A DNA stretch of 64,000 bases from Emticicia soli. GTDB taxonomy: Bacteria > Bacteroidota > Bacteroidia > Cytophagales > Spirosomataceae. Each line of letters starts with the position of its first letter. Position 1 is the stretch's first letter. Location of the stretch: contig NZ_JBBEWC010000005.1 of NCBI RefSeq assembly GCF_037860775.1, positions 186,001 to 250,000 on the forward strand, written 5' to 3'. The notes under the pieces were generated by a model. That model worked only from the letters and a program-made list of their open reading frames with translations. It had not been told where the DNA came from and searched no databases. Below, in pieces: positions 40,427 to 48,139 of the stretch. Made by a program: the position numbers and the translations under genes.

Positions 40427-40764
40427 TTGATAAAAATACCCCTTTTATACTCTTAAAAGAGCTTGTTTGGTTGGAAACATATCATGCTTTGGGGTAATTT
40501 ATTAACATGAGGTTTCATAAAATATGATAAGTGACTAATGTAATAATTGAGCTATCTGTGCTAAGGTATGCCGTTTTTTTTATTATTGGCATAAGATTAT
40601 TGGCCTTATATGAGACAACTAAGAAATTTTGCCCAAATTTATTGGACAAAACTAATATAATACAATGTTTTTTAGTGTTTTTTTTGTATTTTTTCTTAAA
40701 GAGTAACCTTTTTTTAAAATTTATACGTTTATTAGACAGATAATAGCTTTACAAGAACTTATAC
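40427..40764. other. 338-bp AT-rich gap between mdh and DUF1232 gene
   Basis: A 70-codon frame at 40531-40743 exists but has no recognisable features beyond hydrophobic, Phe/Leu-rich composition expected from T-rich DNA, so I do not call it a gene. I see no strong promoter match or dyad. Confidence 0.5.
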
Positions 40765-41196
40765 ATGGCATCAGAGACCAAAAACTTGCTTTTAAGAGTA
40801 ATAGAATCAGCTTTTTATAAAAGTGCTCTAAGAAAAGCCCCAAGATTAGCAAAAAATGCGCACAGCCTACTTAATCTTTTAAAAAGTGCACTTGTAAAAG
40901 TTCAAAGCTTAGGAGTAGGAACAACGTTTGATTTATTAAGAGAGAAAGTTGTTGTACTAGGCAGTTTATTGAAAGCCTATGCAACAGGTGAATATAGGAA
41001 TATAGAATTCCAGAATGTGTTGAAAGTTGTAGCCGGATTTATTTATTTTATATCTCCGATTGACTTGATACCAGATTTTTTGCCTTACGTCGGTTTAACT
41101 GACGATGTCGCTTTGCTGATGTTTATTATTAAGAGTATCAGTAATGAAATTGAAAAATTTGAACAATGGAAAAAGGCGGTTCCTCAGCCAAACTAA
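40765..41196 (+). CDS. YkvA/DUF1232 family protein
   Basis: This 143-aa protein carries the DUF1232 segment at about residues 85-125, seen as FIYFISPIDLIPDFLPYVG then LTDDVALLMFIIKSI. The N-terminal half is basic and helical (KSALRKAPRLAKNAHSLLN). The PIDLIPDFLPxxGxxDD pattern is diagnostic. The hydrophobic region suggests membrane association. Function is unknown. A possible weak hairpin overlaps its end (arms AACTAAAA 41191-41198 and TTTTAGTT 41220-41227). Confidence 0.88.
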   Translation: MASETKNLLLRVIESAFYKSALRKAPRLAKNAHSLLNLLKSALVKVQSLGVGTTFDLLREKVVVLGSLLKAYATGEYRNIEFQNVLKVVAGFIYFISPIDLIPDFLPYVGLTDDVALLMFIIKSISNEIEKFEQWKKAVPQPN

Positions 41197-41288
41197 AAGG
41201 ATTTAAGAGGAATTTAATTTTTTAGTTGTACTAATTTAGTTTATATTTGTATTAAATTATTGTAGAAAACATTTAAACTTATTACGTC

Positions 41289-41468
41289 ATGTTTGGTCTT
41301 GGAACAACAGAGATGGTTTTGATTTTAGTAGTTGTACTTTTCTTTTTCGGAGCTAAAAAACTTCCTGAATTAGCTCGCGGATTAGGTAAAGGTATCCGTG
41401 AATTCAAAGATGCTTCTCGTGAAGTAAAAGAAAATATCGAAAAGGCTGCTTCTGAAGATACTAAATAA
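41289..41468 (+). CDS. tatA: Twin-arginine translocase subunit TatA/E
   Basis: This 59-aa gene is short and easy to overlook. The protein starts MFGLGTTEMVLILVVVLFFF, one membrane helix, followed by the hinge GAKKLPELARGLGKGIREFK and a charged amphipathic tail. FGAKKLPELARGLGKG is the TatA/TatE hallmark. It forms the pore element of the Tat pathway for folded proteins. tatC is not in the window. A substrate with a twin-arginine signal is encoded at 16894-17877. It lies 92 bp after the DUF1232 gene and a strong terminator follows. Confidence 0.95.
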   Translation: MFGLGTTEMVLILVVVLFFFGAKKLPELARGLGKGIREFKDASREVKENIEKAASEDTK

Positions 41469-41495
41469 TATTTTCATCGTTCGGCCCTAATCTAT

Positions 41496-41542
41496 AAAAA
41501 CAATAGCATTTATGTTTTTGCATAAACTGCTATTGTTTTTTC
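41496..41542 (+). terminator. Intrinsic terminator of tatA
   Basis: Outer arms AAAAACAATAGCA (41496-41508) and TGCTATTGTTTTT (41528-41540) with an inner TTTATG/CATAAA stem, then T residues. Confidence 0.9.
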
Positions 41543-41915
41543 TGTTTAAAAACTACAAATCTTTGTTTTCTCTCTGCCATTAATTGAGAGTAGCTTTCTT
41601 CTAGTAAAGTATTTTAGCCTTTCCTTTTATTAATATAAGGCTTCCCTTTTTATCTGCCAGAATTTGTTTCCTTGTTTTATAAATCGATGTTTCAGCATTG
41701 GCTTGGTTCTACGCATTTATATTTTGAGTAGCTTCTTAGAAACTCTTCTATGAATCTTTCATATTTACAAAAATACATAATCTAGCTTAAATCTTCATGT
41801 TTTCACTTAAATGTGTTTTGGGTGATTTTTTATTTTTTTTATTAGAATTGATATTTTTTGAAACATGATTTTAGAGAATTAGAAAAATAATTATTGTATT
41901 ATTCTAATATTAAAA

Positions 41916-41952
41916 GATATATAATTTATATATCAACAGAATATTATTCTGT
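41916..41952. promoter_or_regulatory. Two adjacent perfect palindromes
   Basis: Palindrome 1 is 19 bp (arms GATATATAA and TTATATATC around T, 41916-41934). Palindrome 2 is 17 bp (arms ACAGAATA and TATTCTGT around T, 41936-41952). They are separated by one base and end 35 bp upstream of the minus-33 TTG, a position suited to a regulator of the gene at 42039. Confidence 0.55.
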
Positions 41953-41987
41953 AATAAGTATTTTTACCAAAATTTATTCTAAAATAC

Positions 41988-42019
41988 TTGACAAATACTT
42001 AACAATTATTTTACATTTG
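41988..42019 (+). promoter_or_regulatory. Bacteroidota-type promoter of the small membrane protein gene
   Basis: TTG (41988-41990), 21-nt spacer, then TACATTTG (42012-42019), an exact TAnnTTTG match. The start codon is 20 bp further, giving a short leader. Confidence 0.7.
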
Positions 42020-42038
42020 TGCATCAAACAACAAAATC

Positions 42039-42329
42039 ATGAGAAATAACATAGACAAAGAAACTTACACATGGACATCTAAGGTATTTGGTCTTCTTGG
42101 ATCATTACTCGTATTAGTAAATATTTTCCTTTACTTCTCTCAGAATCCTGAGCATGCAATGGCCTTTAAGTTTTCGAGCGCAATTATGTTTTTGTTGCTA
42201 GCCGTAGTAGTATGGCTGAGATTAGAATACCTGAAAGTATTTAAAGTAGCTGTTTACAAAGCACGTCGTGTACCTATGTGGGCATCAATATTCGTGTTTG
42301 TTGCAGTTGCGTTTGCAAGACTCTTCTAA
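42039..42329 (+). CDS. Small three-helix membrane protein, function unknown
   Basis: This 96-aa protein has three hydrophobic segments: VFGLLGSLLVLVNIFLYF, FSSAIMFLLLAVVVWLRL and MWASIFVFVAVAFARLF. The charged loop EYLKVFKVAVYKARRVP separates the second and third. I do not recognise a family. It has one of the clearest promoters in the window and two perfect palindromes upstream, so it is likely a regulated, real gene. A terminator follows. Confidence 0.75.
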   Translation: MRNNIDKETYTWTSKVFGLLGSLLVLVNIFLYFSQNPEHAMAFKFSSAIMFLLLAVVVWLRLEYLKVFKVAVYKARRVPMWASIFVFVAVAFARLF

Positions 42330-42356
42330 CAAACTATAAATTAAATAAGAAAAATT

Positions 42357-42384
42357 AAGCAGGATGTCCTCTTGCTTTTTTTTG
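42357..42384 (+). terminator. Probable terminator after the small membrane protein gene
   Basis: AAGCAGGA (42357-42364) can pair with TCC and TGCTT (to about 42377) with a small bulge, followed by an uninterrupted T run. Confidence 0.6.
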
Positions 42385-42397
42385 TTTATAGAAGTGC

Positions 42398-43012
42398 TTA
42401 TACAGTATGCAGATAGCGATTGGTAAGGCTATCAATTTTTTCCATTTTGCCCATTACCTGATTCAGCATAGATTTTCTTATTTCAATTGTAAGCGCACAG
42501 CGGTTGTCGTAGGTTTGGTTTGAGATTTTTAGTCCAAATTCTTTCACCACTTTCATTACATCGTTCATTGCCTCAAAGTCAAAACTGACTTCATAAATAT
42601 CATTGACAGTTTTCTGAACAAACTCTGCCTCGGCCAGTACCTCTACTGTAGCCGACTTATAGGCATTAATAAGCCCGGGCACGCCTAACAATGTTCCGCC
42701 AAAATACCTCACTACTACTACTAGTATATTAGTAATATCTTTCGATAGCAAAACATTAAGTATGGGTCTGCCTGCTGAGCCAGACGGCTCGCCATCATCA
42801 TTTACCCTGAACTGGTTTCGGTCAATGCCAAGTCTGTAAGCATAACAATGATGATTTGCTTTAGGATGCAAGCCTCTGAGGGTATCCAGGTATTTTTTTA
42901 CGTCTTGTTCGTTGCTGATAGGATACGCAAAGGCCAGAAACTTACTCCCACGATCTTTAAAGAGTGCTTCGGTATTTTGTTTAATTGTATTATAGGTGTC
43001 GTCGAAAAGCAT
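42398..43012 (-). CDS. YigZ/IMPACT family protein
   Basis: This 204-aa protein has an N-terminal UPF0029/IMPACT domain with KFLAFAYPISNEQDVKKYL, HHCYAYRLG, and DDGEPSGSAGRPILNVLL, the diagnostic central motif, followed by VVVVRYFGGTLLGVPGLINA. A C-terminal DUF1949-like domain follows (about 140-204). The eukaryotic homologue regulates translation through GCN1/GCN2. The bacterial function is uncertain. The gene is divergent from clpB. Confidence 0.92.
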   Translation of the reverse strand: MLFDDTYNTIKQNTEALFKDRGSKFLAFAYPISNEQDVKKYLDTLRGLHPKANHHCYAYRLGIDRNQFRVNDDGEPSGSAGRPILNVLLSKDITNILVVVVRYFGGTLLGVPGLINAYKSATVEVLAEAEFVQKTVNDIYEVSFDFEAMNDVMKVVKEFGLKISNQTYDNRCALTIEIRKSMLNQVMGKMEKIDSLTNRYLHTV

Positions 43013-43182
43013 ATATGTCTGAAATAAATGCCAAAATTGCTAAAAATGTAAGAGTAATTCTGTAAAACTGCCTTTTTGTCTTTCTGTTTTGTGTAAAAAG
43101 AGTGTTTTTCTGTCAATTTTTCCGAAAAAAACCTATCTGCACATTTTTTGTTGATATAGAATCAGTACAAAATTGTTGAAAT

Positions 43183-45801
43183 ATGAACTTAAATCAATAT
43201 ACAATAAAGGCTCAGGAGGTTATCCAGAAAGCCGTTCAGATTGCTCAGGGCAATATGCAACAGGCGGTAGAATCGGGGCACTTGTTAAAAGCATTGTTAG
43301 AAGAAGATGCCAATACATCATCTTTTTTATTGAATAAACTGAATGTTAATCAGAATCTATTTAACAGCCGTTTAGAAAGTATATTAGAAGGGTATCCGAA
43401 AGTGAGCGGAACACAACCGTATCTGGGAAACGACCTTTCGGCAGCTTTGACTAAATCGCAGAACTATCTGAAAGAATTTAACGACCAGTTTGTCAGTGTT
43501 GAGCTACTTTATCTTGGCCTGTTAGGCGGAAAAGATGCGGTAGCAAGCCTGATGAAAGAAGTAGGTTTTAAAGAAAAAGAACTAAAGTCCACTATACAAG
43601 AATTAAGAGGAAAGAATAATCCAGTGAAAGACCAAAACGCAGAAAACACTTATCAAGCCCTTGCACGCTACAGCAAAAATCTGAATGATTTGGCTCGACA
43701 AGGCAAAATTGACCCAGTAATCGGCCGTGACGAAGAGATTCGCCGTGTGTTACAGATATTGTCTCGTCGTACCAAAAACAACCCTATTCTCTTAGGTGAG
43801 CCGGGTGTTGGTAAAACAGCCATTGTAGAGGGATTAGCCCAAAGAATCGTGTCGGGCGATGTGCCTGAAAACCTTAAATCGAAAACTATCGTATCGCTTG
43901 ATATGGGTTTATTGATTGCCGGGGCAAAATATAAAGGTGAGTTTGAAGAGCGTCTGAAAGCCGTTATTAAAGAAGTAACAGATTCAGAAGGGGAGATGGT
44001 GTTATTCATTGATGAGATTCATACCCTGATTGGCGCAGGTGCGGGCGGAGATAGTGCAATGGATGCGGCCAATTTATTGAAACCAGCTTTATCTCGTGGC
44101 GAGTTACACACCATTGGTGCTACAACTTTGAGCGAGTACCAAAAATATATTGAGAAAGATAAAGCCTTGGAACGTCGTTTCCAATCAGTAATGGTTGATG
44201 AGCCAAACGTGCCCGATGCAATTTCGATTCTGAGAGGTATTAAAGAAAAATATGAATTGCACCACGGAGTTCGTATTCAAGACGATGCCGTTATTGCTGC
44301 TGTTGAATTATCAGACAGATATATTTCAGACCGCTTCTTGCCTGATAAAGCCATTGACTTAATGGATGAGGCTGCTTCTAAACTACGTTTGGAAATGGAC
44401 TCTATGCCAGAAGAGCTTGATGAGCTGAATCGTAGGATTATGCAATTTGAGATTGAGAGAGAGGCAATCCGCCGTGAAAATAATAAAGATAAAGAGGCTA
44501 TTTTGAATAAAGAAATTGCCGATTTGAGCGAAAGACGTAATGAATTGAAAGCCAAATGGGAAAACGAAAAAGGCTCAATCAACGAAATACGCTCATTGAA
44601 AGAGCAAATTGAGCAACTGAAATTAGAAGCCGAGCAAGCCGAGCGTGCAGGTGATTACGGTAAAGTAGCTGAGATTCGCTATGGTAAGTTGGTGGAGGCC
44701 AATAACAAATTAAACGAAATTCAGAAACAAGCTGATAATACACAAGCCACTTTATTGCACGAAGAGGTGTCGGCTGAAAATATTGCCGAAGTAGTAGCCA
44801 AATGGACCGGAATTCCGGTGGCTAAAATGCTACAAAGCGAGCGTGAGAAATTATTATACCTTGAAAAAGAACTACATAACCGAGTGGCAGGGCAAGACCA
44901 AGCCATACAAGTAGTGGCCGATGCAGTGCGCCGCTCACGTGCGGGATTGCAAGACCCTAAGCGTCCGATTGGTAGTTTCTTGTTCTTGGGTCCTACTGGT
45001 GTAGGTAAAACCGAATTAGCAAAGGCTCTTGCAGAGTATCTGTTTAATGACGATAATGCACTGGTCAGAATAGATATGAGTGAGTATCAAGAGCGGCATG
45101 CTGTGAGCCGTCTGGTGGGAGCTCCTCCGGGATACGTAGGATATGATGAAGGGGGGCAATTGACTGAGGCTATTCGTCGTAAACCATATAGTGTGGTACT
45201 ATTGGACGAGATAGAAAAAGCTCACCCAGACGTATGGAATATCTTGTTGCAGGTATTGGACGAAGGTCGCCTGACCGACAACAAGGGCCGTGTGGCCAAC
45301 TTTAAGAATACCATTATTATCATGACCTCGAACATGGGTAGTAATATTATTCAAGAGAAGTTTGCAGAAAACGAAGGTTGGAATTACCACTTGATTCTGG
45401 AAGAAACAAAGAATGCGGTACTAGACCAACTGAAAGCATTTGTGAGACCAGAATTTCTGAACCGTATTGATGAAATTGTGTTGTTTGAGCCTTTAACTAA
45501 AGAAAATCTACATAAGATTATCAGTATTCAGTTTAAACAGATACAAAGTCGTGTTGCCGAACAAGGTATTACCCTTGAAGCTACAGATGAGGTTCTGGCA
45601 AAATTAGGTGACGAAGGCTACGACCCAAGTTTTGGCGCAAGACCATTGAAACGAGTATTGCAACGCAAGATTCTGAACGAATTATCGAAGGATATTCTGG
45701 CCGGAAAAGTGCAAAAAGACTCGGTGATTATGATGGAATTAGGCACCGACGGCGAAATAATATTTGAGAATGTAGGAAATGGGGCGTTTGAGATTGATTA
45801 A
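43183..45801 (+). CDS. clpB: ATP-dependent disaggregase ClpB
   Basis: This 872-aa Hsp100 chaperone rescues aggregated proteins with DnaK. The N-domain (1-150) starts MNLNQYTIKAQEVIQKAVQI. NBD1 has Walker A GEPGVGKTA (about 205-212) and Walker B VLFIDEIHTLIGAG. A long coiled-coil middle domain (about 400-520) distinguishes it from ClpA. NBD2 has Walker A GPTGVGKTELAKALAE (about 603-618) and Walker B VVLLDEIEKAH. No ClpP-binding loop is apparent. I see no CIRCE element in the 170 bp upstream, so heat control must use other means. Confidence 0.96.
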   Translation: MNLNQYTIKAQEVIQKAVQIAQGNMQQAVESGHLLKALLEEDANTSSFLLNKLNVNQNLFNSRLESILEGYPKVSGTQPYLGNDLSAALTKSQNYLKEFNDQFVSVELLYLGLLGGKDAVASLMKEVGFKEKELKSTIQELRGKNNPVKDQNAENTYQALARYSKNLNDLARQGKIDPVIGRDEEIRRVLQILSRRTKNNPILLGEPGVGKTAIVEGLAQRIVSGDVPENLKSKTIVSLDMGLLIAGAKYKGEFEERLKAVIKEVTDSEGEMVLFIDEIHTLIGAGAGGDSAMDAANLLKPALSRGELHTIGATTLSEYQKYIEKDKALERRFQSVMVDEPNVPDAISILRGIKEKYELHHGVRIQDDAVIAAVELSDRYISDRFLPDKAIDLMDEAASKLRLEMDSMPEELDELNRRIMQFEIEREAIRRENNKDKEAILNKEIADLSERRNELKAKWENEKGSINEIRSLKEQIEQLKLEAEQAERAGDYGKVAEIRYGKLVEANNKLNEIQKQADNTQATLLHEEVSAENIAEVVAKWTGIPVAKMLQSEREKLLYLEKELHNRVAGQDQAIQVVADAVRRSRAGLQDPKRPIGSFLFLGPTGVGKTELAKALAEYLFNDDNALVRIDMSEYQERHAVSRLVGAPPGYVGYDEGGQLTEAIRRKPYSVVLLDEIEKAHPDVWNILLQVLDEGRLTDNKGRVANFKNTIIIMTSNMGSNIIQEKFAENEGWNYHLILEETKNAVLDQLKAFVRPEFLNRIDEIVLFEPLTKENLHKIISIQFKQIQSRVAEQGITLEATDEVLAKLGDEGYDPSFGARPLKRVLQRKILNELSKDILAGKVQKDSVIMMELGTDGEIIFENVGNGAFEID

Positions 45802-46176
45802 TAGATAATAGCTAAATGGAATAGATGCTTAATAGCCGCTGAATTTTTCAGCGGCTATTTTTTTGCCAAAGGTCAATTTTACGGGGATTAAGTTAAAGGT
45901 TTTAAACCATTTATAATGTTTAATGAGAAGAAACTTGGGGCTATCGATATATTTTATTTTGATGATTTCGTTTGTATATAAATATTTTTTAGGAGCCTGT
46001 ATGAATGCTATAACTTATGCAACAATAAACTAAGTAATTGAATAAATAAGCCAATAATTTGACATCAAAAGCCTAAATATTTGAAAATTAGTAATATTTT
46101 AAGTATCTTTATACTTTGCTTGACAAAATCATAATCTCCATATCACCTAACGATATATTTAATCCTTAGAAAAGCC
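45802..46176. other. 375-bp region between clpB and the second LytTR gene
   Basis: It holds the clpB terminator and then about 310 bp of AT-rich sequence with no ORF, no TAnnTTTG match close to the LytTR start and no strong dyad that I can see. Confidence 0.5.
45831..45863 (+). terminator. Intrinsic terminator of clpB
   Basis: Perfect 13-bp arms AATAGCCGCTGAA (45831-45843) and TTCAGCGGCTATT (45847-45859) around 3 nt, then a T run. Confidence 0.92.
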
Positions 46177-46503
46177 ATGAATTCTACAGAACTTGTCCAT
46201 ATTGGTGGGCATGTGAAAATTTGTCCTTCTAAAATTATAATGTTAAAGGCGGACATTAATTACACCATAATTTATCTTGCAGATGGTAAACAGATTCTAA
46301 GTTCTACAAATTTGGGCAGCTTTGAAAAACGTCTGAAAGAGTTCCTTTTTTTTCGCCCGAACCGCTCTTTTGTCATCAACCTTAAATTTATTTCAACTTT
46401 TGATGATGCATCAGGGTCTTCTGTAAAGATTCGGATGAAAAATGATGAGAATATCTCAATTTCCCGTAGGAGAACTGCAGAGTTTTTAAAAATAATTAAA
46501 TGA
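46177..46503 (+). CDS. Stand-alone LytTR DNA-binding protein
   Basis: This 108-aa protein is a single LytTR domain: CPSKIIMLKADINYTIIYLA, ILSSTNLGSFEKRL, FFRPNRSFVINLKFISTF and ISISRRRTAEFLKIIK. No sensor or receiver domain is present. It resembles the LytTR protein at 29471-29833 over the whole domain, including INYTI and ISRRR, so the two are paralogues. Its stop codon overlaps a strong hairpin. The signal and targets are unknown. Confidence 0.9.
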   Translation: MNSTELVHIGGHVKICPSKIIMLKADINYTIIYLADGKQILSSTNLGSFEKRLKEFLFFRPNRSFVINLKFISTFDDASGSSVKIRMKNDENISISRRRTAEFLKIIK

Positions 46504-46533
46504 TAGTACTTGTGCGTACGCACAAATACTATC
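46502..46533. terminator. Hairpin overlapping the LytTR stop codon
   Basis: Arms GATAGTA-C-TTGTGCG (46502-46516) and CGCACAA-A-TACTATC (46519-46533) pair with one mismatch around TA. It starts at the second base of the stop codon. The T run is poor, so it may be a weak bidirectional terminator or an mRNA-stabilising element between convergent genes. Confidence 0.55.
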
Positions 46534-46559
46534 TGTTAGTTTAGGCTGGGGCTAGAGTA

Positions 46560-47537
46560 TTATAAAGCTAGTCTATAGATTTTCAGGTCAATACCTTTAG
46601 GTAAAATGTAGTTATCAGGTACTAAGTCACTACTAATTTGCTCAAAGCCATTTCGCTCATAAAATCTGTGGGCTGCGTGGGTAACTAGCGGAGTGTCTAA
46701 TAAAATCTCTTTAAACTGCTGTTTTTTAGCTTCTTCAATTAAAATTTCGAATAATTTTGTAGCTAAACCTAAAGTCTTGCCTCTGTATTCTTTTTTGATG
46801 AACATCTTTCTTAATACGGCTTGCTCATCATTCAGCTTTTCTAGCCCAATAGTGCCAACAACTTCGTCATTTTTATTGGTGGCAGTCCAGAGCCAATTGC
46901 CTTTATCGTTGTAGAAGGCTTTCAGGTTATGTAAATCGGGTTGGCGTTGGGCTGTCAGGCCCAGATTAAACTCTCCGTTCTGGATAGATAATACCATGTC
47001 TTCTACTTGCTGTTGGTACTTTTCTTCAAAAATCTTGATTTCAATAGTGTTTTCTTTCATTTCTTCAAATGTATCATAGTATTGTTTTTTAAAGTCGTTA
47101 TTATCCAGAAATTGTTCAATTTCTTCTAATGCTAAAAGTATATTTTGCTTAGAAGAACGAATGATTTTGGCATTGTTTTCTCTGAAACTCACCCACATTT
47201 CTTCTAATTGGGGTAGGCTTTGCCAAGCTTTTTCTGTGAGTTTGAGGTTTCTTTTTCTGGCATCGTTTTCTGATTTTTCAGAGACTATCCAACCCGCTTT
47301 TTCCATTTCTTTAGCTAGCTGAATTACACCCGGATGGCTGATGTGCAATATTTCTGCAATTTCCATGATACCTTTTTCTCCCTCTTTGCTTAATAGATAA
47401 AAGAGTGGAAACCATTTTGATTCAAAATCTAAGCCCGAGTTTCTGTATATTTCAGAAACCGATTTCATCATTCGATCGCTGAGCCGTTTTAAGCGACTTC
47501 CAAGTGCTAAAGCACCTAAATCTGACATTAAATCCAT
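46560..47537 (-). CDS. MarR regulator fused to GNAT acetyltransferase
   Basis: This 325-aa protein joins two domains. Residues 1-140 are a MarR winged helix with FPLFYLLSKEGEKGIMEIAE, the recognition helix ILHISHPGVIQLAKEMEKAG and the wing SENDARKRNLKLTEKA. Residues about 165-325 are a GNAT domain with LRKMFIKKEYRGKTLGLATK (acetyl-CoA loop) and THAAHRFYERNGFEQI. Such fusions are known in several phyla, but the substrate is not. The gene is divergent from another GNAT gene, with a tandem operator between them right at its start (47543-47570), which suggests autoregulation. Confidence 0.9.
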   Translation of the reverse strand: MDLMSDLGALALGSRLKRLSDRMMKSVSEIYRNSGLDFESKWFPLFYLLSKEGEKGIMEIAEILHISHPGVIQLAKEMEKAGWIVSEKSENDARKRNLKLTEKAWQSLPQLEEMWVSFRENNAKIIRSSKQNILLALEEIEQFLDNNDFKKQYYDTFEEMKENTIEIKIFEEKYQQQVEDMVLSIQNGEFNLGLTAQRQPDLHNLKAFYNDKGNWLWTATNKNDEVVGTIGLEKLNDEQAVLRKMFIKKEYRGKTLGLATKLFEILIEEAKKQQFKEILLDTPLVTHAAHRFYERNGFEQISSDLVPDNYILPKGIDLKIYRLAL

Positions 47538-47542
47538 TATAT

Positions 47543-47570
47543 GTAATTAATTACGTAATTAGTTACGTAA
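47543..47570. promoter_or_regulatory. Tandem 12-bp palindromic operator between MarR-GNAT and GNAT genes
   Basis: A 12-bp unit GTAATTA(A/G)TTAC occurs twice head to tail (47543-47554, 47555-47566), followed by GTAA (47567-47570). Copy 1 is a perfect palindrome, and the junction also forms the 14-bp palindrome TAATTACGTAATTA (47548-47561). It starts 6 bp upstream of the MarR-GNAT ATG and 53 bp before the divergent gene, where it could control both promoters. Confidence 0.65.
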
Positions 47571-47622
47571 ATATTTGGAGAATAATTTTATAATGCAAAT
47601 TTTTGTGAAAAAATAAAGAATA

Positions 47623-48132
47623 ATGGAGATTATAAGAGCTACAATTGATGATTTAGACACCTTAATGGGGTTGTATGATAGCGCCATTGCGCATCAACAA
47701 GCAGTAAGTAATTTGGTATGGAAAGGATTTGACAGAAACATGGTAATAAATGAAATAGAGGAAGGGCGACAATGGAAAGTAGTGGTTGATGGAGAAGCGG
47801 CCTGCGTGTTTATGATTGCTTATAACGACCCCGCTATATGGGACGAAAAAGATGCAGATTCGGCTATTTATGTGCACCGTATCTCAACTAATCCTAATTT
47901 CAGAGGAAGAGGGTTCGTTAAGTTTATTACAGATTGGTCTATTGATTTTGCCAAAACAAATCAGATAGATTTTGTAAGGCTCGATACCTGGCAAGACAAC
48001 GCCAAACTACATCAGATTTATAAGAATGCCGGATATACCTATGTGGGTATAAAAGAAATAACACCCCAAGCAAACCTGCCAAAACATTATTGGGGTGTTA
48101 CGCTTGGCTTGTTCGAAATCAAGATTGCCTGA
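47623..48132 (+). CDS. GNAT family N-acetyltransferase
   Basis: This 169-aa GNAT protein begins MEIIRATIDDLDTLMGLYDS. It has AIYVHRISTNPNFRGRGFVK, with the acetyl-CoA loop, and the C-terminal DTWQDNAKLHQIYKNAGYTY, a typical AxxxYxxxGF-like end. It faces the MarR-GNAT gene across an 85-bp gap containing the tandem operator, so it is a plausible target of that regulator. Substrate unknown. Confidence 0.87.
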   Translation: MEIIRATIDDLDTLMGLYDSAIAHQQAVSNLVWKGFDRNMVINEIEEGRQWKVVVDGEAACVFMIAYNDPAIWDEKDADSAIYVHRISTNPNFRGRGFVKFITDWSIDFAKTNQIDFVRLDTWQDNAKLHQIYKNAGYTYVGIKEITPQANLPKHYWGVTLGLFEIKIA

Positions 48133-48139
48133 TAATTTA

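Larger units (their letters stand above)
41469..42038. other. 570-bp AT-rich region between tatA and a small membrane protein gene
   Basis: After the tatA terminator there is no credible ORF. Two perfect palindromes lie 1 bp apart at 41916-41934 and 41936-41952, and a full promoter (41988-42019) follows. Between 41543 and 41900 I see nothing assignable beyond AT-rich sequence. Confidence 0.65.

Noticed and set aside
40531..40743. 70-codon frame in the gap between mdh and the DUF1232 gene
   Set aside because: Phe/Leu-rich composition expected from T-rich intergenic DNA, non-ATG start, no recognisable motif and no promoter match.
43013..43182. CIRCE-type heat-shock operator upstream of clpB
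   Set aside because: No TTAGCACTC-N9-GAGTGCTAA-like inverted repeat is present in the 170-bp gap.
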